Assembly (NCBI RefSeq): GCF_962719845.1
Contig: NZ_CAUIYF010000011.1
Location: 1-64,000 of the forward strand
Source of the DNA: Neisseria uirgultaei
GTDB taxonomy: Bacteria; Pseudomonadota; Gammaproteobacteria; Burkholderiales; Neisseriaceae
Direction of reading: 5' to 3'
DNA length: 64,000 bases
Position 1 is the stretch's first letter; the number at the start of each line of letters is the position of its first letter. The notes beneath the pieces were generated by a model that saw only the letters and a program-made list of their open reading frames with translations, had not been told where the DNA came from and searched no databases. This document shows positions 58,459 through 64,000 of this stretch, piece by piece. A program made the translations under genes and the position numbers.

Positions 58459-59003
58459 TCCTCCTTTTTCAGATAGGTACTCAGATAAATACCCTGAATA
58501 ATAAAGAAAACAAGCATCAGCGCAGTCGAACCGAACATCTTATAGTTAACCCATTGCGCTTCAAACCTAGTAAACACAAACCAGTTGGCAATACCCATAA
58601 AAATCAGAAAACTGACCCACATATAAGTCAATTTCGCCCATACGGCATCCGGAAGCTGAATCTCCCTGCCGATACTCGCCTTCAAGCCGTTTTTACCCGC
58701 AAGGTGGCTGCCCAGCAGGAATAATGCCCCGCACCAGAACAATACTGTCGGCTTCCACATAATGAAGCGGCTGTCGCCCAAAACAATGGTTGCGCCGCCG
58801 AATACGACAATCAGCACCAGTCCGACCCACTGCATCGTATCCAGCCTTTTATGCTTCCAATACAGGAAAGCCGCCTGAACCACGCCTGCAACCAAGGCAA
58901 CCGCCGTAGCGGCAATCATATTTTTGGTAACGGTATAAGTAGCAAAAAACAAGATGACGGACAAAAGGTCGCTGACAAATTTCATATCCAAATGAGAAAG
59001 CAA
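58455..59003 (-). CDS. yciB: Inner-membrane septation protein YciB/IspZ
   Basis: A 182-residue inner-membrane protein with five or six hydrophobic segments: KFVSDLLSVILFFATYTVTK at the N-terminus and FIMWKPTVLFWCGALFLLG in the middle. The family (intracellular septation protein A) links cell-envelope stability and division. It is the first gene of the operon with yciI, bolA and two PPIases. Confidence 0.93.
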   Translation of the reverse strand: MLSHLDMKFVSDLLSVILFFATYTVTKNMIAATAVALVAGVVQAAFLYWKHKRLDTMQWVGLVLIVVFGGATIVLGDSRFIMWKPTVLFWCGALFLLGSHLAGKNGLKASIGREIQLPDAVWAKLTYMWVSFLIFMGIANWFVFTRFEAQWVNYKMFGSTALMLVFFIIQGIYLSTYLKKED

Positions 59004-59099
59004 ATCAAATAAACGCTAATCATACAGGCAGAACCCTATTTTTGCACCTGCAAAACCAACAAATTTTGTTTTGATTAATGCAAATATGCACAGATGTTT

Positions 59100-59127
59100 T
59101 TGAAAAAAGATGGAGATATGTCATAAT
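59100..59127 (+). promoter_or_regulatory. Candidate promoter of tspA
   Basis: TTGAAA (59100-59105) and CATAAT (59122-59127) with a 16-base spacer lie about 147 bases upstream of the tspA start. Confidence 0.4.
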
Positions 59128-59273
59128 TTGTAAAATTGGCTTTAAAATACAGCTTCGGCCGGAACCTCTGCCTATCCGCACCCTATCGTCCGTATTGCCG
59201 ATGCCTGATGACGAAATTTACAGACTGTACGCGGTCAGACCGTATTCAGCCGCCAACCCACAGGGGATACATC

Positions 59274-62000
59274 TTGAAAAACAACAGACAAATCAAACTG
59301 ATTGCCGCCTCCATCGCAGTTGCCGCATCCTTTCAGGCACATGCGGGACTGGGCGGACTGAATATCCAGTCCAACCTTGACGAACCCTTTTCCGGCAGCA
59401 TTACCGTAACCGGCGAAGAAGCCAAAACCCTGCTAGGCGGCGGCAGCGTTACCGTTTCCGAAAAAGGCCTGACCGCCAAAGTCCACAAGTTGGGCGACAA
59501 AGCCGTCATTGCCGTTTCTTCCGCGCAGGCAGTCCGCGATCCCGTCCTGGTGTTCCGCATCGGTGCAGGCGCGCAGGTACGCGAATACACCGCCATCCTC
59601 GATCCTGTCGGCTACTCGCCCAAAACCAAATCTGCACTTTCAGACGGCAAGACACACCGCAAAACCGCTCCGAAAGCAGAGTCCCAAGAAAATCAAAACA
59701 CCAAAGCCCTCCGCAAAACCGATAAAAAAGACAGCGCGAACGCAGCCGTCAAACCGGCGCATAACGGCAAAACCCATACCGTCCGCAAAGGCGAAACGCT
59801 CAAACAGATTGCCGCCGCCATCCGTCCGAAACACCTGACGCTCGAACAGGTTGCCGATGCGCTACTGAAGGCAAACCCAAATGTTTCCGCACACGGCAGA
59901 CTGCGTGCGGGCAGCGTGCTTCACATTCCGAATCTGAATAGGATCAAAGCGGCAGCACCCAAAAAAATCAAAGCGGAACAACCCAAGCTGCAAACGGCGA
60001 AACCCAAAGCCGAAACTGCATCCATGCCGTCTGAACCGTCCAAACAGGCAACGGTAGAGAAACCGATAGAGAAACCGATAGAGAAACCGATAGAGAAACC
60101 TGTCGAAAAACCGGTTGAAAAACCTGAAGCAAAAGTTGCCGCGCCCGAAGCAAAAGCGGAAAAACCGGCCGTTCGACCCGAACCCAAACCCGCAGTGTCC
60201 GAAACTCCGGCTTCGGCGACAGAACGCCAACCCGAACCTGTACCCGCTGCAAATACTGCCGCATCGGAAACTGCTGCCGAATCCGCCCCCCAAGAAGCCG
60301 CCGCTTCTGCCATCGACACGCCGACCGACGAAATCGGCAACGCCGTTTCCGAACCTGTTGCGGAAACAGCCAGTGAAGTTGCCGCCGAACCCGTTGCCGA
60401 ACCTGTCGAACAGGTTCCTGCCGAAGAAGAAACCGAAAGCGGACTATTTGACGGTCTGTTCGACGGTTCGTACACCTTGCTGCTTGCCGGCGGAGGCGCG
60501 GCATTGATTGCCCTGCTGCTGCTTTTGCGCCTTACCCAATCCAAACGCGCGCGCCGTACCGAAGAATCCGTCCCTGAAGAAGAGCTTGACCTTGACGACG
60601 CGGCAGACGACGGCATAGAAATTACCTTTGCCGAAGTCGAAACTCCGGCAACGCCCGAACCCGCTCCGAAAAACGATGTAAACGACACACTTGCCTTAGG
60701 TGGGGAATCTGAAGAAGAGTTATCGGCAAAACAAACGTTCGATGTCGAAACCGATACTCCTTCCAACCACATCGACTTGGATTTCGACAGCCTGGCAGCC
60801 GCACAAAACGGCATTTTGTCCGGCGCACTTACGCAGGATGAAGAAACCCAAAAACGCGCGGATGCCGATTGGAACAAAATCGAATCCACAGACAGCGTGT
60901 ACGAGCCCGAGACCTTCAACCCGTACAACCCTGTCAAAATCGTCATCGACACGCCCAAACCGGAATCTGTCGCCCAAACTGCCGAAAACAAACCGGAAAC
61001 CGTCGATACCGATTTCTACAACAACCTATTCTCAAACAACCATATCGGCACAGAAGAAACAGCTTCCGCAAAACCTGCCGCACCCTCCGGACTGGCAGGC
61101 TTCCTGAAGGCTTCCTCGCCCGAAACCATCTTGGAAAAAACAGTTGCCGAAGTCCAAACACCGGAAGAGTTGCACGATTTCCTGAAAGTGTACGAAACCG
61201 ATGCCGTCGCGGAAACTGCGCCTGAAACGCCCGATTTCAACGCCACCGCAGACGATTTGTCCGCACTGTTGCAACCTGCTGAAGCACCGGCTGTTAAGGA
61301 AAATGTAACGGAAACCGTTGCCGATGATTTGTCCGCGCTGCTGCAACCGTTTGAAACGCCTGACGTTGGGGACACCGCAGCAGAAACCGTTGCCGAAATA
61401 CCTGATTTCAACGCCACCGCAGACGATTTGTCCACATTGCTTCAGCCTGCTGAAGCACCGGCTGTTGAGGAAAATGTAACGGAAACTGTTGCCGAAACGT
61501 CCGACTTCCACACCGCCGCAGACGATTTGTCCGCACTGCTTCAGCCTTCTGAAGCACCGGCTGTTGAGGAAAATGTAACGGAAACTGTTGCCGAAACGCC
61601 CGACTTCCACACCGCCGCAGACGATTTGTCCGCACTGCTTCAGCCTTCTGAAGCACCGGCTGTTGAGGAAAATGTAACGGAAATCACTTTGGAAACGCCT
61701 GATTCCAACACCTCTGAGGCAGACGCTTTGCCCGACTTCCTGAAAGACGGGGAAAAAGAAACGGTAGATTGGAGCATTTCCCTTGCGGAAGAGAATATCC
61801 CGAACAATGCAGATACCGGTTTCACTTCGGAATCTGTGGGTTCTGACGCACCGTCCGAAGCGAAATACGACCTTGCCAAAATGTATCTCGAAATCGGCGA
61901 CCGCGATGCCGCTGCCGAGACAGTGCAGGAATTGCTGGAAGAAGCGGAAGGTGATGTACTCAAACGTGCCCAAGCATTGGCTCAGGAATTGGGTATTTGA
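59274..62000 (+). CDS. tspA: TspA, FimV-family surface/LysM protein
   Basis: Meningococcal T-cell-stimulating protein A is the FimV homologue, affecting type IV pili and adhesion. It is 908 residues from TTG at 59274, preceded by AGGGG. Domains: signal peptide (MKNNRQIKLIAAS...QAHA), FimV N-terminal GLGGLNIQSNLDEPFSG, LysM domain (HTVRKGETLKQIAAAIR), Lys/Pro/Glu repeats (EKPIEKPIEKPIEKPVEKPV), a membrane segment (YTLLLAGGGAALIALLLLL), acidic region, three to five 33-residue repeats (ADDLSALLQPSEAPAVEE...), and a C-terminal FimV domain (EAKYDLAKMYLEIGDRDAAA). Confidence 0.93.
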   Translation: MKNNRQIKLIAASIAVAASFQAHAGLGGLNIQSNLDEPFSGSITVTGEEAKTLLGGGSVTVSEKGLTAKVHKLGDKAVIAVSSAQAVRDPVLVFRIGAGAQVREYTAILDPVGYSPKTKSALSDGKTHRKTAPKAESQENQNTKALRKTDKKDSANAAVKPAHNGKTHTVRKGETLKQIAAAIRPKHLTLEQVADALLKANPNVSAHGRLRAGSVLHIPNLNRIKAAAPKKIKAEQPKLQTAKPKAETASMPSEPSKQATVEKPIEKPIEKPIEKPVEKPVEKPEAKVAAPEAKAEKPAVRPEPKPAVSETPASATERQPEPVPAANTAASETAAESAPQEAAASAIDTPTDEIGNAVSEPVAETASEVAAEPVAEPVEQVPAEEETESGLFDGLFDGSYTLLLAGGGAALIALLLLLRLTQSKRARRTEESVPEEELDLDDAADDGIEITFAEVETPATPEPAPKNDVNDTLALGGESEEELSAKQTFDVETDTPSNHIDLDFDSLAAAQNGILSGALTQDEETQKRADADWNKIESTDSVYEPETFNPYNPVKIVIDTPKPESVAQTAENKPETVDTDFYNNLFSNNHIGTEETASAKPAAPSGLAGFLKASSPETILEKTVAEVQTPEELHDFLKVYETDAVAETAPETPDFNATADDLSALLQPAEAPAVKENVTETVADDLSALLQPFETPDVGDTAAETVAEIPDFNATADDLSTLLQPAEAPAVEENVTETVAETSDFHTAADDLSALLQPSEAPAVEENVTETVAETPDFHTAADDLSALLQPSEAPAVEENVTEITLETPDSNTSEADALPDFLKDGEKETVDWSISLAEENIPNNADTGFTSESVGSDAPSEAKYDLAKMYLEIGDRDAAAETVQELLEEAEGDVLKRAQALAQELGI
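61225..61700. repeat. 99-bp tandem repeats within tspA
   Basis: Exact period measured: the unit beginning ACCGCCGCAGACGATTTGTC at 61512 recurs at 61611. Neighbouring degenerate copies extend to about 61231. The unit encodes 33 residues with the core ADDLSALLQPxEAPAVEENV. Confidence 0.85.
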
Positions 62001-62027
62001 TTCCCAACTGCCCTTTCGCAGATCAAG

Positions 62028-62048
62028 GATGCCGTTTCAGACGGCATC
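62028..62048 (+). terminator. Terminator of tspA
   Basis: GATGCCGT and ACGGCATC pair around TTCAG, followed by a T-run. A single DUS lies across loop and one arm. Confidence 0.72.
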
Positions 62049-62118
62049 TTTTTTTGCCTTATCGGTGTAACGGATAAAGTTTGACCCGGCACAGGCTCAA
62101 ACAGCAAACCGCCGGCAA

Positions 62119-62225
62119 TATAGTGGATTAAATTTAAACCAGTACGGCGTTACCTCGCCTTGCCGTACTATTTGTACTGTCTGCGGCTTCGTCGCCTTGT
62201 CCTGATTTAAATTTAATCCACTATA
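62119..62225. repeat. Correia element, internally deleted form (107 bp)
   Basis: Complete short CREE between tspA and gloA, nearly identical to copies at 22598 and 39071. Confidence 0.92.
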
Positions 62226-62229
62226 AAAA

Positions 62230-62265
62230 ATGCCGTCTGAACCCCCTAAAGGCTTCAGACGGCAT
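62230..62265 (-). terminator. DUS terminator downstream of gloA
   Basis: Inverted DUS pair with a 12-base loop, 14 bases beyond the gloA stop. Confidence 0.72.
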
Positions 62266-62279
62266 TGGCGGCGGCGGTA

Positions 62280-62696
62280 TCAGGTATTCGCATAGGCAAC
62301 CGAATCGTCGCCGCTTTTCTTTTGAATAAACTCGATTTTGTAGCCGTCGGGGTCTTCGACGAAGGCTATCACGGTTGTGCCGTGTTTCATCGGGCCGGCT
62401 TCGCGGACGACGTTTCCGCCCTGACGCTTCACACGTTCGCAGGCTTCGTAGGCATCGTCCACTTCAATCGCGATGTGTCCGTAAGCGTTGCCCAAGTCGT
62501 ATCGTTCCGTATCCCAGTTGTGCGTCAATTCCAAAACCGTGCTGTCGGCTTCATCGCCGTAACCGACGAAGGCAAGGGTAAATCTGCCCTCGGGATAATC
62601 TTTTCGGCGGAGTAGTTTCATGCCCAAAACGTTTTGGTAAAAATCAAGGGATTTTTCAAGATTGCCCACACGGAGCATGGTATGGAGTAAACGCAT
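62280..62696 (-). CDS. gloA: Lactoylglutathione lyase (glyoxalase I)
   Basis: Converts the hemithioacetal of methylglyoxal and glutathione to S-lactoylglutathione. It has 138 residues starting MRLLHTMLRVGNLEKSLDFY. The four metal ligands are in place: His5, Glu56, His74 and Glu122, the Ni-type bacterial pattern. The start at 62696 follows GAGGAA. It is 23 bases after lapB on the same strand. Confidence 0.95.
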   Translation of the reverse strand: MRLLHTMLRVGNLEKSLDFYQNVLGMKLLRRKDYPEGRFTLAFVGYGDEADSTVLELTHNWDTERYDLGNAYGHIAIEVDDAYEACERVKRQGGNVVREAGPMKHGTTVIAFVEDPDGYKIEFIQKKSGDDSVAYANT

Positions 62697-62719
62697 TTTT
62701 GTGTTCCTCTCGGTAGTGG

Positions 62720-63889
62720 TTAAACCTCGATTTTGTTTGGCGTAAACGTCTGCCATTTGTTGCAGGCGGGACAGTGCCAGAAAAAGACTTGGGATTTGAA
62801 GTGGCAGTTTCGGCACCGGTACATCACGCTGCGTTGGAGCTGCCTGCCCACCACAGAACGCATCATGTCCGCATCGGCTTTCCAAGTCGGATCCATATCG
62901 CTGATTCTTAAACCGAGCAGGCGGTAAACACCGTTCAAGTCCGGTTTGCGCCGAACAAGCTCGATAGCAGTTTGTGCAGCCTCTTTCTCCCCCCTGAGCA
63001 ATAAGGATTTCTCGTACACGACGTTAATCAAATCAAGTTCTGGGAAGGTCTGCATATACCCTATCAGGCGATTTAATCCTTCTTCAGGCTTTCCTTGCGC
63101 CGCATAGGCGTCATAAAGTTTCTCTCCGACCATACTCAAATAGGCATGATTTTGCTGCTCGATGGCGGCATACGCTTCAACCGATGCAGGAAAATTGCCC
63201 TGCCTGTATTCAATGTCGCCTAAAATCATATTGGCACGGGTACATCTTTTGTTGGCCTCAAGGGCTTTACCGACATTAAAACGTGCAACATCAAAATTGG
63301 ACTTAAACAATGAAGCCTGTGCAAGTTCGCAATAAAACTGTGCGATTTCAAACTGATATGTCTGTTCTTCGTGACTGAGCAGTTGGGCGGTTTCAATCGC
63401 TTTTTCCCAATCCCTGTCCTGCTGGTAGATATTGAGCAGGTGCTGTCTGGCTTCACGCGCCATTTTACCGTCTTGCAGACTGAGGAAAATCTGTTCGGCC
63501 CGATCGACCAACCCCGCGCTTTGGTAGTTTTGCGCCAATTCGAACAGGACGCGCGCACGCTTTTCTCCGACCGTGTCGGGGGAGTCGAGCAGCGTCCGGT
63601 GCATATTGATGGCTTTGTCGTTTTCGCCACGCTGACGGTAAAGCTTGCCTAGGGTGAGGTTCAAGTCGTATGACTGAGGCTGCTGATCGATGACCTCTGC
63701 CAACTCTCTGGCGGCACGTCCGCTGTTGCGGTCAACCAAGGCATCCAGACTTTTGTAAAATCCCGACGGTATGCTTTTTGCCTGCTTTAATACAGTCTTC
63801 ATATCCACGCGGGCGGCAAACCAGCCCATCGCGAAGAAAACGGGCAAAAGGATAATCGGCAGCAGGATAATCCACAATTCATTGTCCAT
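62720..63889 (-). CDS. lapB: Lipopolysaccharide assembly protein B
   Basis: Inner-membrane TPR protein regulating LpxC turnover and lipo-oligosaccharide assembly. It has 389 residues from MDNELWIILLPIILLPVFFA, the family length, with an N-terminal anchor, about nine TPRs (for example RAARELAEVIDQQPQSYDLN) and a C-terminal rubredoxin-type metal site (CRNCHFKSQVFFWHCPACNK). It starts 10 bases after the lapA fragment's stop. Confidence 0.94.
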   Translation of the reverse strand: MDNELWIILLPIILLPVFFAMGWFAARVDMKTVLKQAKSIPSGFYKSLDALVDRNSGRAARELAEVIDQQPQSYDLNLTLGKLYRQRGENDKAINMHRTLLDSPDTVGEKRARVLFELAQNYQSAGLVDRAEQIFLSLQDGKMAREARQHLLNIYQQDRDWEKAIETAQLLSHEEQTYQFEIAQFYCELAQASLFKSNFDVARFNVGKALEANKRCTRANMILGDIEYRQGNFPASVEAYAAIEQQNHAYLSMVGEKLYDAYAAQGKPEEGLNRLIGYMQTFPELDLINVVYEKSLLLRGEKEAAQTAIELVRRKPDLNGVYRLLGLRISDMDPTWKADADMMRSVVGRQLQRSVMYRCRNCHFKSQVFFWHCPACNKWQTFTPNKIEV

Positions 63890-63899
63890 ATCGGCTTTC

Positions 63900-64000
63900 T
63901 CAAGGCTGTTTGGCAGATTCGGCAGCATTTTGTGCCGGCGGCGCAGTCAATTCCTGTCCGCTCAAGCGCGCACTTTTCTTCACTTCCGCACGCAGGCGGC
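63900..64000 (-). CDS. lapA: LapA C-terminus (partial, cut by window edge)
   Basis: The minus-strand frame entering from the right edge ends RLRAEVKKSARLSGQELTAP, then PAQNAAESAKQP and TGA at 63900-63902. Position directly before lapB and the charged coil-like tail fit LapA (DUF1049 membrane protein), but the membrane part lies outside the window. Confidence 0.6.
   Translation of the reverse strand, partial: RLRAEVKKSARLSGQELTAPPAQNAAESAKQP

Overview
The window is a piece of a Neisseria chromosome. The 12-bp DNA uptake sequence ATGCCGTCTGAA (DUS) recurs throughout, mostly as inverted pairs acting as terminators, and there are seven Correia repeat enclosed elements (CREE), two dRS3 repeats, a maf island, rmpM, tspA and frpD. 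Intact maltose phosphorylase, beta-phosphoglucomutase and sugar-transporter genes point to a maltose user (N. meningitidis, N. lactamica, N. polysaccharea group) rather than N. gonorrhoeae. RmpM differs at several positions from the meningococcal protein as I remember it, so a commensal of this group is possible. Species was not proven.

Layout. 0.4-8.7 kb: core genes ileS, ribF, a lipoprotein, a DUF1275 membrane protein, an OmpA-domain lipoprotein, an AEC transporter, an exonuclease III paralogue and an ArsR regulator. 9.0-11.2 kb: a Mu-like prophage remnant that keeps the repressor/Ner switch and a transposase cut off before its catalytic core. 11.3-18.1 kb: an NAD block (nadC, nrtR, nadA, nadB) with two cassettes, each lying inside a split CREE. 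One holds a toxin-fragment/immunity-like pair. The other holds the tail of a nicotinamide phosphoribosyltransferase gene (nadV) and a small secreted protein. 18.2-22.6 kb: maltose operon. 22.9-34.1 kb: ettA, pgpA-thiL, rmpM, cysB, fnr/hemN, a phosphate permease and anmK.

34.2-40.9 kb is a maf polymorphic-toxin island: mafA, mafB, mafI, then promoterless toxin C-terminal cassettes with immunity genes, separated by a repeated DUS-bearing spacer and ending in hypothetical genes. 41.0-42.4 kb holds frpD with only the first part of frpC. 42.5-52.5 kb: ampG, glnA, aroE-mtgA, tRNA-Phe, the lipopolysaccharide operon kdsD-kdsC-lptC-lptA-lptB, and tal. 52.6-53.6 kb is a second, decayed maf locus interrupted by a dRS3 mosaic element, with a small membrane-protein ORF. 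53.6-64 kb: gluQRS, dtd-dusA, a yciB-yciI-bolA-PPIase-PPIase operon, tspA (FimV family), and lapA-lapB-gloA at the right edge.

Main themes. NAD synthesis appears to be under NrtR control, with a strong palindrome in the nadA promoter, and next to it lies a relic of a salvage route. Two maf loci are in different states of decay. Gene cassettes lie inside Correia elements. All calls come from reading the sequence and family knowledge; no searches were run.
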